Of a stretch of 64,000 nucleotides of DNA, positions 18,812-29,950 are shown one piece after another (the stretch's first letter is position 1; the number at the start of each line of letters is the position of its first letter). The notes below the pieces were generated by a model. The model had not been told where the DNA came from, did not search any database, and saw only the letters and a list, made by a program, of their open reading frames with translations. The translations under genes were made by a program, and so were the position numbers. Source of the stretch: a bacterium (lineage in GTDB: Bacteria > Bacillota > Bacilli > Lactobacillales > Streptococcaceae); contig CAJNCV010000005.1 in the NCBI GenBank assembly GCA_905221385.1, forward strand, positions 1 through 64,000, read 5' to 3'.

Positions 18812-20701
18812 GTGAAAAAAACTTTTTTCGTGCTTTTATTTACCTTGTTTTGTGTTCTACCACTCTCTGTTTTTGCGGTTGATTTCAAGATTCGCTCTTA
18901 TCAAGGTGATTTGTATATTCATGCAGATAATACAGCAGAATTTAGGGAGAAAGTAGTCTATCATTTTGATGAGGATTTTAATGGACAACTAGTAGGACTT
19001 GGCCATTCTGGTAAGATGCCAAAGGGCTTTGAAATAGATCCCAGTCCAAAGGTTCAGGTATGGAAAAATGCTAGTGCCATTGAGAATGTCAATAGTGAAG
19101 TGATAGAAGAATCGGAAGGGTATACTGTAAAAGTGTATAATCCAGGCCAAGGGGGAGATACTGTTGAAGTGGTAATCACATGGCAACTAAAAAATCTTCT
19201 TTTCCTATACGATGATATCGCGGAACTTAATTGGCAACCTCTGACGGATAGTTCAGAATCTATCGAAAACTTTGAGTTCCGGGTAATGGGCCTTAATGGA
19301 GCTGAAAAACTTTTCTTTCATACAGGGAAACTCTTTACAGAGGGCAGGGTAGAGAAGATAGATGGTGATTATCGTGTTCATTTGCAGAATCTACCTCGTC
19401 AGCGTGGGGTTGAATTGCATGCCTATTGGCCTAGAAAAGATTTTGAAACAGCTTTGGATCAGGGATTGAAGGGCAATCGCTTAGCAGAATTTGAAAAAAT
19501 AGAGGAATCCATTACTGCTGAAAAAACTCAAAGTAAAGCTCTGGCTACGTGGATTATCCCTTTACTGCTCTCGCTTTCTTTAGTTTTAAGTGTCATTTTC
19601 TACTGCATTTATAGAAGAAAAACCTCCCCATCGAAGAAATATGACAAAAATCACCGTCTCTATGAACCGCCAATGGACTTAGAACCGATGGTCTTATCAG
19701 AAACTGTTTACTCCACTTCTTTAGAGGAAGTCAGCCCCTTGACCAGGGGAGGAGGGAAGTTCACCTTTGACCAACTCGTTCAGGCCACTTTATTGGATGT
19801 GATTGACCGTGGAAATGTTTCGATCATCTCAAATGGAGATGAGGTCCGTCTAAAAGTCGTAAAAGAAAAAGGATTGGCAAGTTTTGAAAAAGATTGCCTT
19901 AATTTGGCCTTTTCAGGAAGAGAAGAAGTACTTGTTTCAGACTTGTTTGCAGATTACCAAGTGTCAACTAGTCTTTACCAAGGTGCAAAAGCAGCTGATG
20001 AAAAACGGATTCAGAAAACAGGACGTAAGCTTAAGTCGTCTTTTGAGCAAGCTCTGAAGCAGATGCAGGATGGGGTGAGAAAGCGGGTATCCTCTTTGCA
20101 ACTTCCAGCTTATTATCGTCCACTGAGTAATGGAGAAAAAATCCTGAGATTGACGATAGGTGTCTTTACGATTTTACCTGCTTTCGTTGGTTTTGGCTGG
20201 TTCTTGTATAGTTTGGATGCCCACGGGTATCTTTCTCTGCCACTTCTTATCCTTGGATTTACAGGCTTGATGTTAGCTGCCGTCTATTATTGGACGACCC
20301 GATTTGATACTCGTGATGGTGTTTTAAATGAAGAAGGGCTAGAAGCGTACTATCTCTGGACCAGTTTTGAAAATATGCTTCGCGATATCGCCCATCTAGA
20401 CAAGGCAGAGTTAGAAAGTATCGTTCTTTGGAATCGTCTCCTTGTCTATGCTACCTTATTTGGATATGCGGACAAGGTGAGCCATTTGATGAGATCTTAT
20501 CAGATTCAGGTCGAGAACCCAGATATCAATCTTTACGTAGCTTATGGCTGGCACAGTATGTTTTATCATTCAACTGCTCAGATGAGCCACTATGCTAGTA
20601 TTGCAAACACAGCTAGCAATTACTCTGTATCTTCTGGAAGTGGTTCTTCAGGTGGAGGATTCTCAGGAGGCGGAGGCGGTGGTAGTATCGGCGCCTTCTA
20701 A
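18812..20701 (+). CDS. DUF2207 family membrane protein
   Basis: A 629-residue protein. An N-terminal signal peptide (FFVLLFTLFCVLPLSVFA) leads to an extracellular DUF2207 domain. Transmembrane helices lie near residue 235 (WIIPLLLSLSLVLSVIFYCI) and, as a pair, near 450-490. The protein ends in a glycine/serine-rich tail (GGGFSGGGGGGSIGAF) typical of the family. The start is GTG with GGGGGATTG upstream. Family members are widespread envelope proteins of unknown function. It is divergent from the amino-acid ABC operon, and uppP follows with its own promoter. Confidence 0.85.
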   Translation: MKKTFFVLLFTLFCVLPLSVFAVDFKIRSYQGDLYIHADNTAEFREKVVYHFDEDFNGQLVGLGHSGKMPKGFEIDPSPKVQVWKNASAIENVNSEVIEESEGYTVKVYNPGQGGDTVEVVITWQLKNLLFLYDDIAELNWQPLTDSSESIENFEFRVMGLNGAEKLFFHTGKLFTEGRVEKIDGDYRVHLQNLPRQRGVELHAYWPRKDFETALDQGLKGNRLAEFEKIEESITAEKTQSKALATWIIPLLLSLSLVLSVIFYCIYRRKTSPSKKYDKNHRLYEPPMDLEPMVLSETVYSTSLEEVSPLTRGGGKFTFDQLVQATLLDVIDRGNVSIISNGDEVRLKVVKEKGLASFEKDCLNLAFSGREEVLVSDLFADYQVSTSLYQGAKAADEKRIQKTGRKLKSSFEQALKQMQDGVRKRVSSLQLPAYYRPLSNGEKILRLTIGVFTILPAFVGFGWFLYSLDAHGYLSLPLLILGFTGLMLAAVYYWTTRFDTRDGVLNEEGLEAYYLWTSFENMLRDIAHLDKAELESIVLWNRLLVYATLFGYADKVSHLMRSYQIQVENPDINLYVAYGWHSMFYHSTAQMSHYASIANTASNYSVSSGSGSSGGGFSGGGGGGSIGAF

Positions 20702-20727
20702 AAAATCTATCGCAACATCCGAAATTA

Positions 20728-20736
20728 TGCTATAAT
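20728..20736 (+). promoter_or_regulatory. Extended -10 promoter of uppP
   Basis: TGC-TATAAT, 24 bp before the start codon. The -35 is weak. Confidence 0.6.
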
Positions 20737-20760
20737 AGAGGACAGAAAAAGGAGTAATGT

Positions 20761-21606
20761 ATGTATTTTATTGAAATTTTGAAGTCAATCTTTTTTGGGA
20801 TTGTTGAAGGAATTACAGAATGGTTGCCTATATCAAGTACTGGCCACTTAATCTTGGTTGAAGAATTTGTACAATATAAGGACCAAAATGAAGCCTTCAT
20901 GTCTATGTTTAATGTTGTCATTCAGCTTGGTGCCATTTTAGCAGTTGTGGTAATTTACTTTAACAAGCTCAATCCCTTCAAACCTGGTAAAAATAAGGTC
21001 GAAGTTCGTAGAACTTGGCAGTTGTGGTCAAAAGTCTTCGTTGCGACCTTGCCTTTGCTATTGGTTTTTAAACTAGATGATTGGTTTGATGCCAACTTCC
21101 ATAACATGGTTTCAGTTGCTATTATGTTGATTATTTACGGGGTTGCCTTTATCTACCTTGAAAAACGAAATAAGGCGCAAGCCATTGAACCAACAGTAAC
21201 AGAGTTAGACAAATTGCCTTATAAAACAGCCCTTTACATCGGACTCTTCCAAGTCCTCGCTCTCTTTCCAGGAACGAGCCGTTCTGGTGCGACTATCGTT
21301 GGTGGTTTGTTGAATGGAACGAGTCGCTCTGTTGTAACTGAGTTTACCTTCTACCTCGGGATCCCTGTTATGTTTGGAGCTAGCGCTTTAAAGATTTTCA
21401 AATTTATTAAGGCAGGTCAACTCTTGAGTTTTGGACAACTGTTCTTGCTCTTGGTAGCTATGGGTGTTGCTTTTGCAGTCAGCATGGTTGCCATTCGTTT
21501 CTTGACCAGCTATGTGAAGAAACACGACTTTACACTCTTTGGTAAATACCGTATCGTACTCGGTAGTGTCTTGTTGCTCTATAGTTTTGTGCGTTTGTTT
21601 GTATAA
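20761..21606 (+). CDS. uppP: Undecaprenyl-diphosphate phosphatase
   Basis: A 281-residue BacA-type integral membrane phosphatase that recycles undecaprenyl diphosphate to the monophosphate lipid carrier. It shows the conserved [13 protein letters not shown] and [14 protein letters not shown] motifs and about eight helices. AAGGAG precedes the ATG. The carrier is shared by peptidoglycan and by the polysaccharide locus further along this window. Also confers basal bacitracin tolerance in other bacteria. Confidence 0.95.
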   Translation: MYFIEILKSIFFGIVEGITEWLPISSTGHLILVEEFVQYKDQNEAFMSMFNVVIQLGAILAVVVIYFNKLNPFKPGKNKVEVRRTWQLWSKVFVATLPLLLVFKLDDWFDANFHNMVSVAIMLIIYGVAFIYLEKRNKAQAIEPTVTELDKLPYKTALYIGLFQVLALFPGTSRSGATIVGGLLNGTSRSVVTEFTFYLGIPVMFGASALKIFKFIKAGQLLSFGQLFLLLVAMGVAFAVSMVAIRFLTSYVKKHDFTLFGKYRIVLGSVLLLYSFVRLFV

Positions 21607-21607
21607 G

Positions 21608-21641
21608 AAAAAGCTTGAGGGAATCTTCCTTCAAGCTTTTT
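21608..21641. terminator. Bidirectional terminator between uppP and dinB
   Basis: AAAAAGCTTGA (21608-21618) pairs with TCAAGCTTTTT (21631-21641). A-runs and T-runs flank both arms, so it can serve the convergent genes. Confidence 0.88.
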
Positions 21642-22701
21642 AAAATCCTGTCACTGTGATTCCTAGTAGACGGATGCCTTTTTCTTTTTCAGCTAGTTCT
21701 TCGTAGAGTTGAAGGGCAGTTTGAGAAATCTGACTAGCATCCTGTGTTGCTTGTGGGAGGCTTTTTCGTCTAGTCAGAGTGGAGAAGTCAGTATATCGTA
21801 TTTTTAGGATAATGATTTTTCCAGTTTTGTCTTGTTTGCTGAGATTGTGAGCTACCTTTTCGGAGAGAAGAGTCAGCTCTTTTTTAATGTCTTCTTCTAC
21901 TTGTAGGATCTTTCCGTAGGTTTTTTCCTTGCCAATGGACTTACGAATGCGATCGGACTTGACCGGTGAGTTATGAATGCCTCTTGCCTTTCGATAAAGG
22001 TCAAAACCGAGTCTGCCGAACCGATCGATTAAAGTGACTTCTGAGACATCCAATAAGTCTGCACCAGTATAAATGCTCATTTCATGAAGGCGTTCAACTG
22101 TTTTTTTGCCCACACCGTGAAATTTAGCAATGTCCATTTGTTTGAGAAAATCCTCAGCCTGATCTGGGAGGATGACTGTTAAACCATATGGTTTTTGATA
22201 GTCACTAGCCATTTTAGCTAGGAATTTGTTATAAGAGACGCCTGCAGAAGCAGTCAGATGTAGCTCCTGCCAGATATCTTGTTGGATGAGGCGGGCTATT
22301 TTGACAGCTGACTTGATACCGAGTTTATTTTCCGTTACATCCAAGTATGCCTCGTCAATACTCATAGGTTCAATCAAATCAGTGTAGCGTTTAAAAATAG
22401 CACGAATCTCAAGTCCCACAGTCTTATACTTTTCATAATTTCCTGAGATAAAGACAGCTTGGGGACAGCGCTCATAAGCTTCTTTAGAGCTCATGGCTGA
22501 ATGAACACCAAAAGCTCGCGCCTCATAGCTACAGGTAGAAACGACACCACGCCCACCTGTTTGTCTGGGGTCACTCCCGATGATGACAGGTTTGCCCTTT
22601 AACTTAGGATTATCTCTGATTTCCACCGCAGCAAAAAAGGCATCCATGTCGATATGGATGATTTTTCTGGACAAATCATTAATCAATGGAAATATGAGCA
22701 T
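21640..22701 (-). CDS. dinB: DNA polymerase IV (Y family)
   Basis: A 353-residue translesion polymerase. The catalytic acidic residues are in [13 protein letters not shown] and [10 protein letters not shown], the helix-hairpin-helix DNA contacts in [16 protein letters not shown], and a C-terminal little-finger domain follows. The stop codon shares the end of the bidirectional terminator. AGAAAGGAAC precedes the ATG. It is convergent with uppP and divergent from pflB. Confidence 0.95.
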   Translation of the reverse strand: MLIFPLINDLSRKIIHIDMDAFFAAVEIRDNPKLKGKPVIIGSDPRQTGGRGVVSTCSYEARAFGVHSAMSSKEAYERCPQAVFISGNYEKYKTVGLEIRAIFKRYTDLIEPMSIDEAYLDVTENKLGIKSAVKIARLIQQDIWQELHLTASAGVSYNKFLAKMASDYQKPYGLTVILPDQAEDFLKQMDIAKFHGVGKKTVERLHEMSIYTGADLLDVSEVTLIDRFGRLGFDLYRKARGIHNSPVKSDRIRKSIGKEKTYGKILQVEEDIKKELTLLSEKVAHNLSKQDKTGKIIILKIRYTDFSTLTRRKSLPQATQDASQISQTALQLYEELAEKEKGIRLLGITVTGF

Positions 22702-22824
22702 TTTTGTTCCTTTCTAGCGTCATTTTCTATTCATTATACCTTTTTTTCTGAAAAAATGGAAAAGAGTAGTCTGACTTTCAAATATATAATACAGATAGCA
22801 TTAAAATATAGTCTGTATTATAAA

Positions 22825-22838
22825 AGAAAGCGCTAAAA
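22825..22838 (+). promoter_or_regulatory. cre-like site upstream of pflB
   Basis: AGAAAGCGCTAAAA matches 12 of 14 positions of the catabolite-responsive element TGNAANCGNWNNCA, about 40 bp upstream of the -10 of pflB. CcpA control of pfl is known in streptococci. This particular site is a prediction. Confidence 0.4.
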
Positions 22839-22852
22839 AGGCTGGTTTCTCC

Positions 22853-22882
22853 TTGTTGAAATCGGTTACTGTATGGTATACT
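22853..22882 (+). promoter_or_regulatory. Promoter of pflB
   Basis: TTGTTG (22853-22858), an 18-bp spacer and the extended -10 TGG-TATACT (22874-22882). The leader to the start codon is about 45 nt. Confidence 0.55.
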
Positions 22883-22933
22883 TGTCTCAAGAATGTAACA
22901 GATGACTGTTGCTAGAAAAAAGAGGACATTAAC

Positions 22934-25249
22934 ATGGTTGTTAAAACAGTTGTTGAAGCACAAGATATTTTTGATAAAGCTTGGGAAGGCTTCAAAGGCG
23001 TAGATTGGAAAGAAAAAGCAAGTATTTCTCGCTTCGTTCAAGCTAACTACACACCTTATGATGGAGATGAAAGTTTCCTTGCTGGACCAACAGAACGTTC
23101 ACTTCACATCAAAAAAATCGTAGAAGAAACAAAAGCACACTACGAAGAAACTCGTTTCCCAATGGACACTCGTCCAACATCTATTGCTGATATTCCAGCA
23201 GGATTTATCGATAAAGAAAACGAATTGATCTTCGGTATCCAAAACGATGAACTCTTCAAATTGAACTTCATGCCAAAAGGTGGTATCCGTATGGCTGAAA
23301 CTACTTTGAAAGAAAATGGATACGAACCAGATCCAGCTGTTCACGAAATCTTCACAAAATACGTAACAACAGTTAACGACGGTATTTTCCGTGCTTACAC
23401 TTCAAACATCCGTCGTGCTCGTCACGCTCACACTGTAACTGGTCTTCCAGATGCCTACTCTCGTGGACGTATCATTGGTGTTTACGCACGTCTTGCTCTT
23501 TACGGTGCAGATTATTTGATGCAAGAAAAAGTAAACGACTGGAATGCAATTAAAGAGATTGATGAAGAAACAATCCGTCTTCGCGAAGAAGTAAACCTTC
23601 AATACCAAGCATTGCAACAAGTTGTTCGCTTGGGTGACCTTTACGGTGTTGACGTTCGCAAACCAGCGATGAACGTCAAAGAAGCTATCCAATGGGTGAA
23701 CATCGCCTTCATGGCTGTCTGCCGTGTTATCAACGGTGCTGCAACATCTCTAGGACGTGTGCCAATCGTACTCGATATCTTTGCAGAACGTGACCTTGCT
23801 CGTGGTACATTTACTGAATCAGAAATCCAAGAATTCGTTGATGATTTCGTTATGAAACTTCGTACAGTTAAATTTGCTCGTACAAAAGCTTATGACCAAT
23901 TGTACTCAGGTGACCCGACCTTTATCACAACTTCTATGGCTGGTATGGGTAACGATGGTCGTCACCGTGTTACTAAGATGGACTACCGTTTCTTGAATAC
24001 TCTTGACAATATCGGTAACTCTCCAGAACCAAACTTGACAGTTCTTTGGACTGACAAATTACCTTATAGCTTCCGTCGTTACTGTATGCACATGAGCCAC
24101 AAACACTCTTCAATCCAATATGAAGGTGTAACAACAATGGCTAAAGACGGATACGGAGAAATGAGCTGTATCTCATGCTGTGTGTCACCACTTGACCCAG
24201 AAAACGAAGATCAACGCCACAACATCCAGTACTTCGGTGCTCGTGTAAACGTTTTGAAAGCCCTTCTTACTGGTTTGAATGGTGGTTACGACGATGTTCA
24301 CAAAGACTACAAAGTATTTGACATCGATCCTATCCGTGACGAAGTTCTTGAATTCGAATCAGTTAAAGCAAACTTTGAAAAATCTCTTGACTGGTTGACT
24401 GACACTTACGTAGATGCTTTGAACATCATCCACTACATGACTGACAAGTACAACTACGAAGCTGTTCAAATGGCCTTCTTGCCAACTAAACAACGTGCCA
24501 ACATGGGATTCGGAATCTGTGGATTTGCTAACACTGTTGATACATTGTCAGCGATCAAATACGCTACAGTTAAACCAATCCGTGACGAAAATGGCTACAT
24601 CTATGATTACGAAACAATCGGTGAATACCCACGTTGGGGTGAAGATGATCCACGTTCAAACGAATTGGCAGAATGGTTGATCGAAGCTTACACAACTCGT
24701 CTACGTAACCACAAACTTTACAAAGACGCGGAAGCTACAGTATCACTTTTGACCATCACATCTAACGTTGCTTACTCTAAACAAACTGGTAACTCACCAG
24801 TCCACAAAGGTGTCTACCTCAACGAAGATGGTTCTGTGAACTTATCTAAACTTGAATTCTTCTCACCAGGTGCTAACCCATCTAACAAAGCTAAAGGTGG
24901 CTGGTTGCAAAACTTGAACTCACTTGCTAGCCTTGACTTTGGTTACGCAGCTGATGGTATCTCATTGACAACTCAAGTTTCACCTCGTGCTCTTGGTAAA
25001 ACTCGTGACGAACAAGTGGATAACTTAGTAACAATCCTTGATGGTTACTTCGAAAACGGTGGACAACACTGTAACTTGAACGTAATGGACTTGAAAGATG
25101 TTTATGACAAGATTATGAATGGCGAAGATGTCATCGTTCGTATCTCAGGATACTGTGTAAACACTAAATACCTCACTCCAGAACAAAAAACTGAATTGAC
25201 ACAACGTGTCTTCCACGAAGTTCTTTCAATGGATGATGCATTGAGCTAA
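22934..25249 (+). CDS. pflB: Formate C-acetyltransferase (pyruvate formate-lyase)
   Basis: A 771-residue glycyl-radical enzyme that converts pyruvate and CoA to acetyl-CoA and formate in anaerobic mixed-acid fermentation. The catalytic cysteine pair is C415-C416 in SCISCCVSP. The radical-bearing glycine is G739 in [10 protein letters not shown]. Full length; AGAGGACATTAAC precedes the ATG. The activating enzyme (PflA) is not in this window. Strong codon bias marks high expression. Confidence 0.98.
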   Translation: MVVKTVVEAQDIFDKAWEGFKGVDWKEKASISRFVQANYTPYDGDESFLAGPTERSLHIKKIVEETKAHYEETRFPMDTRPTSIADIPAGFIDKENELIFGIQNDELFKLNFMPKGGIRMAETTLKENGYEPDPAVHEIFTKYVTTVNDGIFRAYTSNIRRARHAHTVTGLPDAYSRGRIIGVYARLALYGADYLMQEKVNDWNAIKEIDEETIRLREEVNLQYQALQQVVRLGDLYGVDVRKPAMNVKEAIQWVNIAFMAVCRVINGAATSLGRVPIVLDIFAERDLARGTFTESEIQEFVDDFVMKLRTVKFARTKAYDQLYSGDPTFITTSMAGMGNDGRHRVTKMDYRFLNTLDNIGNSPEPNLTVLWTDKLPYSFRRYCMHMSHKHSSIQYEGVTTMAKDGYGEMSCISCCVSPLDPENEDQRHNIQYFGARVNVLKALLTGLNGGYDDVHKDYKVFDIDPIRDEVLEFESVKANFEKSLDWLTDTYVDALNIIHYMTDKYNYEAVQMAFLPTKQRANMGFGICGFANTVDTLSAIKYATVKPIRDENGYIYDYETIGEYPRWGEDDPRSNELAEWLIEAYTTRLRNHKLYKDAEATVSLLTITSNVAYSKQTGNSPVHKGVYLNEDGSVNLSKLEFFSPGANPSNKAKGGWLQNLNSLASLDFGYAADGISLTTQVSPRALGKTRDEQVDNLVTILDGYFENGGQHCNLNVMDLKDVYDKIMNGEDVIVRISGYCVNTKYLTPEQKTELTQRVFHEVLSMDDALS

Positions 25250-25267
25250 GATTCAATTAGAATAGAA

Positions 25268-25300
25268 AGAAAGCCAGTTAATCTAACTGGCTTTCTTGTG
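25268..25300 (+). terminator. Terminator of pflB
   Basis: AGAAAGCCAGTTA-ATC-TAACTGGCTTTCT is a 13-bp perfect stem. The T-run is short (TT, then G). Confidence 0.8.
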
Positions 25301-25322
25301 CTTTAAAAACTTTTTAAAAAAT

Positions 25323-25361
25323 AGTCAAATTTGGTCAAAAAGTTATTGACTTTTACTGACC
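25323..25361. promoter_or_regulatory. Pair of CtsR operators before clpL
   Basis: AGTCAAATTTGGTCAAA (25323-25339) is a perfect match to the CtsR heptad repeat RGTCAAA-N3-RGTCAAA. A second, inverted, degenerate copy, ATTGACTTTTACTGACC (25345-25361), contains the -35 hexamer. CtsR is the class III heat-shock repressor of clp genes in Firmicutes, so heat-inducible control of clpL is strongly indicated. Confidence 0.88.
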
Positions 25362-25374
25362 AATGTGATATAGT
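25346..25374 (+). promoter_or_regulatory. Promoter of clpL
   Basis: TTGACT (25346-25351), a 17-bp spacer and TATAGT (25369-25374) preceded by TGA at 25366-25368. It is embedded in the CtsR operators. Confidence 0.8.
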
Positions 25375-25471
25375 AGAAACATAAGGAAAATGACTTCCTT
25401 AGAAAACTTCATTTTCAATGATTCTATTTCTTGAAAATGTACGATAGATACCCTAGAAAGGGGTGAGGCCT

Positions 25472-25561
25472 ATGTTAAATCTAACAGACTTTGAAAAGAA
25501 AATAATAAAAGGCTTATTTAAAAAAGAAAAACCAGAAGTTATTCTTAGGGTAGCTAGTTAG
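25472..25561 (+). CDS. 29-residue ORF in the clpL leader
   Basis: MLNLTDFEKKIIKGLFKKEK is followed by PEVILRVAS and a TAG stop. A good ribosome site, AAAGGGGTGAG, lies 5-6 nt before the ATG. The ORF lies entirely within the roughly 260-nt clpL leader, downstream of the CtsR-controlled promoter. The peptide is lysine-rich and amphipathic. It could be a translated leader peptide or a small heat-shock-induced protein. The ribosome site is the main support; no homologue is known to me. Confidence 0.45.
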   Translation: MLNLTDFEKKIIKGLFKKEKPEVILRVAS

Positions 25562-25644
25562 CTAGTCTAAAATTTTTAAAACAAAGGTCAAAGATAGTCA
25601 ATATCAGAGATCGCAAATAATCAATATTAAACGAGGTAAAGAAT

Positions 25645-27750
25645 ATGAACAACAACTTTAATAACTTTAACAACATGGATGATTTATTTAACCAATTGAT
25701 GGGTGGTATGCGAGGATACAGTTCTGAAAATCGTCGCTACTTGATTAATGGACGAGAAGTGACACCTGAGGAATTTGCTCACTATCGTGCAACTGGTCAA
25801 TTGCCAGGAAATGCAGAATCTGATGCGCAAATGCAACAACACGCTTCAGGTATGAAACAAGACGGTGTCCTTGCTAAACTAGGTCGTAACTTGACAGCGG
25901 AAGCTCGTGAGGGCAAGTTGGATCCTGTTATTGGACGAAACAAGGAAATTCAAGAAACATCTGAAATCCTCTCACGTCGTACGAAAAATAATCCTGTTCT
26001 AGTCGGAGATGCAGGTGTTGGTAAGACAGCCGTTGTCGAAGGTCTAGCACAAGCCATTGTGAATGGAGATGTTCCGGCTGCCATCAAGAACAAGGAAATT
26101 ATTTCTATTGATATCTCAGGTCTTGAAGCTGGTACTCAATACCGTGGTAGCTTTGAAGAAAACGTTCAAAACCTAGTCAACGAAGTGAAAGAAGCAGGAA
26201 ATATTATCCTCTTCTTTGATGAAATTCACCAAATCCTTGGCGCTGGCTCAATCGGAGGTGATAGTGGTTCTAAAGGTCTTGCGGACATTCTCAAGCCAGC
26301 TCTCTCTCGTGGTGAATTGACAGTTATTGGGGCAACGACTCAAGACGAATACCGTAACACTATCTTGAAGAATGCAGCTCTTGCTCGTCGTTTCAACGAA
26401 GTCAAGGTCAATGCTCCTTCAGCAGAGGATACCTTTAAAATTCTTCAAGGAATTCGTGACCTCTATCAACAACACCACAATGTCATCTTGCCAGACGAAG
26501 TTTTGAAAGCAGCAGTGGATTATTCTGTCCAATACATTCCTCAACGTAGCTTGCCAGATAAGGCTATCGACCTTGTCGATGTAACGGCAGCTCACTTGGC
26601 AGCTCAACATCCTGTAACAGATGTGCACGCTGTTGAACGGGAAATTGAGGCAGAAAAAGACAAGCAAGAAAAAGCAGTTGAGGCAGAAGACTTTGAAGCA
26701 GCTCTTAATGCCAAAACACGTATTGCAGAATTAGAGAAAAAAGTCGAAAACCACACTGAAGACATGAAAGTGACTGCAAGCATCAACGATGTGGCCGAGT
26801 CTGTAGAGCGAATGACAGGTATTCCAGTGTCACAAATGGGAGCGTCAGACATCGAACGTTTGAAAGATATGGCTCATCGCTTGGAACACAAGGTTATCGG
26901 CCAAGATAAGGCAGTAGAAGCAGTGGCTCGTGCTATCCGTCGTAACCGTGCTGGTTTTGATGAAGGCAATCGCCCAATCGGTAGTTTCCTCTTTGTAGGT
27001 CCAACTGGGGTTGGTAAGACAGAACTTGCTAAGCAATTAGCGCTCGATATGTTTGGTACTAAGGATGCAATTATCCGTTTGGATATGTCTGAATACAGTG
27101 ACCGCACAGCCGTTTCTAAGTTGATCGGTACAACAGCAGGTTATGTGGGTTATGATGACAATAGCAATACCTTGACAGAACGTGTTCGTCGCAATCCTTA
27201 CTCTATCATTCTCTTGGACGAAATTGAAAAGGCTGATCCTCAAGTAATCACCCTTCTCCTCCAAGTCTTGGATGATGGTCGTTTGACTGATGGTCAAGGA
27301 AATACCGTTAACTTTAAAAACACTGTCATTATAGCAACATCAAATGCTGGATTTGGCTATGAAGCCAACTTGACAGAAGATGCGGACAAACCAGAATTGA
27401 TGGATCGTTTGAAACCATACTTCCGTCCAGAATTCCTCAACCGCTTTAACGCAGTTATCGAGTTCTCACACTTGAATAAAGAAGACCTTTCTAAGATTGT
27501 GGACTTGATGTTGGCTGAAGTTAACCAAACCTTGGCTAAGAAAGACATTGATTTGGAAGTCAGCCAAGCAGCCAAGGACTTTATCACAGAAGAAGGTTAT
27601 GACGAAGTCATGGGTGTTCGTCCTCTCCGTCGCGTGGTGGAACAACAAATTCGTGATAAGGTGACAGATTTCCACTTGGATCATCTAGATGCCAAACATC
27701 TGGAAGCAGATATGGAAGATGGCGTTTTGGTCATTCGTGAAAAAGCCTAA
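25645..27750 (+). CDS. clpL: ATP-dependent Clp protease ATP-binding subunit ClpL
   Basis: A 701-residue HSP100 chaperone. The N-terminus is short and asparagine-rich ([19 protein letters not shown]), with no zinc finger and no Clp_N repeat domain, as is typical of ClpL. Two AAA+ modules carry Walker [14 protein letters not shown] (near residue 122) and [13 protein letters not shown] (near 451), with a coiled-coil middle segment between them ([19 protein letters not shown]). ACGAGGTAAAGAAT precedes the ATG. The CtsR operators upstream fit its role in heat survival and protein disaggregation. Confidence 0.96.
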   Translation: MNNNFNNFNNMDDLFNQLMGGMRGYSSENRRYLINGREVTPEEFAHYRATGQLPGNAESDAQMQQHASGMKQDGVLAKLGRNLTAEAREGKLDPVIGRNKEIQETSEILSRRTKNNPVLVGDAGVGKTAVVEGLAQAIVNGDVPAAIKNKEIISIDISGLEAGTQYRGSFEENVQNLVNEVKEAGNIILFFDEIHQILGAGSIGGDSGSKGLADILKPALSRGELTVIGATTQDEYRNTILKNAALARRFNEVKVNAPSAEDTFKILQGIRDLYQQHHNVILPDEVLKAAVDYSVQYIPQRSLPDKAIDLVDVTAAHLAAQHPVTDVHAVEREIEAEKDKQEKAVEAEDFEAALNAKTRIAELEKKVENHTEDMKVTASINDVAESVERMTGIPVSQMGASDIERLKDMAHRLEHKVIGQDKAVEAVARAIRRNRAGFDEGNRPIGSFLFVGPTGVGKTELAKQLALDMFGTKDAIIRLDMSEYSDRTAVSKLIGTTAGYVGYDDNSNTLTERVRRNPYSIILLDEIEKADPQVITLLLQVLDDGRLTDGQGNTVNFKNTVIIATSNAGFGYEANLTEDADKPELMDRLKPYFRPEFLNRFNAVIEFSHLNKEDLSKIVDLMLAEVNQTLAKKDIDLEVSQAAKDFITEEGYDEVMGVRPLRRVVEQQIRDKVTDFHLDHLDAKHLEADMEDGVLVIREKA

Positions 27751-27775
27751 CTCAAGATTTTGAGAATAAAAAAAG

Positions 27776-27802
27776 AAGGAACTAGCTAAAAGCTGGTTCC
27801 TT
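27776..27802. terminator. Bidirectional terminator between clpL and luxS
   Basis: AAGGAACTAGCT-AAA-AGCTGGTTCCTT with one G-U or mismatch, A-rich on the left and TTTTG on the right; it serves both convergent genes. Confidence 0.85.
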
Positions 27803-27808
27803 TTGTGT

Positions 27809-28291
27809 TTAGATGACATGGCGTTCAAAGGCATCATCTGAGATTCCTTGTTCCAGGATGAGTTTTGCCCATTCTTTAGCAGAAAAGAGGCTGTGGTCCT
27901 TGTAGTTTCCGCAAGATTCGATGGTTGTTCCAGGGACATCTTCCCAAGTAGTGGTTTCAGCAATTTCCTTGAGCGAATCCTTGATAACAGCTGCAATTTC
28001 AGCGCTAGTATGGCGTCCCCACATAATCATGTGGAAGCCTGTGCGGCAACCAAATGGCGAACAGTCAATCATCCCGTCAATGCGGGTACGGATGAGTTTT
28101 GCCAAGAGGTGTTCGATAGTGTGAAGGCCAGCGGTAGGGATAGAGTCCTCATTTGGCTGTACCAAGCGAATATCAAAATTGGAGATGACATCTCCCTTTG
28201 GTCCGGTTTCTTCCCCAATCAAGCGAACATAAGGTGCTTTAACAATAGTGTGGTCAAGTTCAAAACTTTCAACAATAACTTCTTTTGACAT
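27809..28291 (-). CDS. luxS: S-ribosylhomocysteine lyase (AI-2 synthase)
   Basis: A 160-residue metalloenzyme that cleaves S-ribosylhomocysteine to homocysteine and DPD, the precursor of autoinducer-2. The metal ligands are H57 and H61 in [10 protein letters not shown] and C127 in TTIESCGNY. The catalytic Cys82 is in SPFGCRTGF. Its own extended -10 promoter is upstream. The context clpL-luxS-DUF1846-dexB is the standard left flank of the pneumococcal-type capsule locus. Confidence 0.97.
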   Translation of the reverse strand: MSKEVIVESFELDHTIVKAPYVRLIGEETGPKGDVISNFDIRLVQPNEDSIPTAGLHTIEHLLAKLIRTRIDGMIDCSPFGCRTGFHMIMWGRHTSAEIAAVIKDSLKEIAETTTWEDVPGTTIESCGNYKDHSLFSAKEWAKLILEQGISDDAFERHVI

Positions 28292-28318
28292 GGTAAATCC
28301 TTTCAGTTTTCTTTTTTC

Positions 28319-28327
28319 ATTATATCA
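28319..28327 (-). promoter_or_regulatory. Extended -10 promoter of luxS
   Basis: On the minus strand, TGA-TATAAT about 28 bp before the luxS start. Confidence 0.65.
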
Positions 28328-28349
28328 TAAAGGGTGCTCTTGAGACAGA

Positions 28350-28379
28350 GAGAAAACCTCTCCGAGAAAGGAGAGGTTT
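28350..28379 (-). terminator. Terminator of the DUF1846 gene (minus strand)
   Basis: AAACCTCTCC and GGAGAGGTTT form a 10-bp perfect stem. On the minus strand it is followed by TCTCTC rather than a pure T-run. It lies between the DUF1846 gene and the luxS promoter. Confidence 0.75.
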
Positions 28380-28385
28380 GAGTTT

Positions 28386-29870
28386 TTATTTGCGATACAA
28401 ACGATCGTATTGGTAGTAAGGGTCAAATGTTACGTTGATGCCTAGCTTGCGAAGGACATTCTTGTCTTCGTCAGTCAAGATGATGGTTGAGTGGGCTTCG
28501 CTTCCTTTGAGGTTGCCGAGTTCCTTCATTGCGCGCGCAGCATCAGGATTTTCCATAGCTGTGATGGCAAGTGCAATCAAAATTTCATTTGAGTGGAGGC
28601 GAGGATTGCGGCTACCGAGATGATTGATTTTAAGGCCTTGAATTGGTTTGACAACTTCAGGCTCGATTAGTTTCACTTCTTTAGCGATGTCAGCTGATTT
28701 CTTGATGGCATTGATTAAGGCAGCAGCTGTAGGACCAAAAAGTTCAGAGTTTTTACCAGTTACGATTTCCCCGTTTGGCAATTCAAGGGCTAGGGCAGGA
28801 CTACCAGTTTCTTCTGCTTTTTGGCGTGCAGCAATAGCAACCTTACGGTCTGCAGGAGTGATACCGAGGTCGTTCATGAGCAGTTCAATTTTCTTAACAG
28901 CAGATTCGCCAACTTTTTCAGCTTTGAAATCAAGTACAGTCTGATAGTAGCGACGGATGATTTCTTGTTTAGAGGCTTCGATAGCAGCCTCATTATCTGT
29001 AATAGCGAAACCAACCATGTTGACACCCATGTCTGTTGGTGAAGCGTATGGAGATTCACCTAGGATACGTTCCAACATACGTTTGAGCACTGGGAAGATT
29101 TCGATATCACGGTTGTAGTTGACAGTGGTTTCTCCGTAGGTTTGGAGATGGAAAGGGTCAATCATATTGACATCGTCAAGGTCTGCGGTTGCAGCCTCGT
29201 AGGCCAAATTGACCGGATGATGAAGGGGTAGGTTCCAAACTGGGAAGGTTTCAAACTTAGCGTAACCAGACTTGATGCCATTAAGTTGGTCGTGGTACAT
29301 ATTGGACATACAAGTTGCCAATTTTCCAGAACCAGGCCCAGGAGCGGTTACGACGATCAAGTTGCGACTGGTTTTGATGTAGTCGTTTTTCCCCATACCT
29401 TCTGGAGAAATGATGTGATCCATATCCGTCGGATATCCTTTGATTGGATAATGAAGATAAGAATCAATCCCGTTTTTATCTAACTGGTTGCGGAAGGCAT
29501 CTGCAGCGGGTTGGCCAGCGTATTGTGTGATGACAACCGAACCAACAAAAATTCCCAGCTCATTGAATTTGTCAATCAAACGAAGCACTTCTTGGTCATA
29601 AGAAATGCCTAGGTCGCCACGCGCTTTAGAATGCTCGATGTTGCTTGCGTTAATGGCGATCACAACTTCAACCTGCTCTTTCAATTCTTGCAAGAGCTTG
29701 ATTTTATTGTCAGGCTCATAACCAGGAAGGACTCGAGCAGCGTGGAAATCTTCTAACATTTTGCCACCAAACTCCAAGTAGAGCTTGCCGTCAAATTGGT
29801 TGATGCGCTCCAAAATGTGGTCGCGCTGTAGATTCAAATATTGTTCAGAACTAAAAGCTTGTTTTTTCAT
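28386..29870 (-). CDS. DUF1846 domain-containing protein
   Basis: A 494-residue cytoplasmic protein conserved in streptococci and other Firmicutes. Recognisable stretches are [20 protein letters not shown] near the N-terminus, [20 protein letters not shown] (a glycine-rich, nucleotide-binding-like loop) and [20 protein letters not shown]. The biochemical function is not known to me. AGAGGTAAAAAA precedes the ATG, and TATAAT on the minus strand (29890-29895) is its likely -10. It is divergent from dexB. Confidence 0.88.
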   Translation of the reverse strand: MKKQAFSSEQYLNLQRDHILERINQFDGKLYLEFGGKMLEDFHAARVLPGYEPDNKIKLLQELKEQVEVVIAINASNIEHSKARGDLGISYDQEVLRLIDKFNELGIFVGSVVITQYAGQPAADAFRNQLDKNGIDSYLHYPIKGYPTDMDHIISPEGMGKNDYIKTSRNLIVVTAPGPGSGKLATCMSNMYHDQLNGIKSGYAKFETFPVWNLPLHHPVNLAYEAATADLDDVNMIDPFHLQTYGETTVNYNRDIEIFPVLKRMLERILGESPYASPTDMGVNMVGFAITDNEAAIEASKQEIIRRYYQTVLDFKAEKVGESAVKKIELLMNDLGITPADRKVAIAARQKAEETGSPALALELPNGEIVTGKNSELFGPTAAALINAIKKSADIAKEVKLIEPEVVKPIQGLKINHLGSRNPRLHSNEILIALAITAMENPDAARAMKELGNLKGSEAHSTIILTDEDKNVLRKLGINVTFDPYYQYDRLYRK

Positions 29871-29950
29871 TTTTTTACCTCTGACCTCTATTATAATAAA
29901 AAATTGGGAGTTAGGAAACTACGGAGTCAAAAAAGAAATCAAAAAGATTA

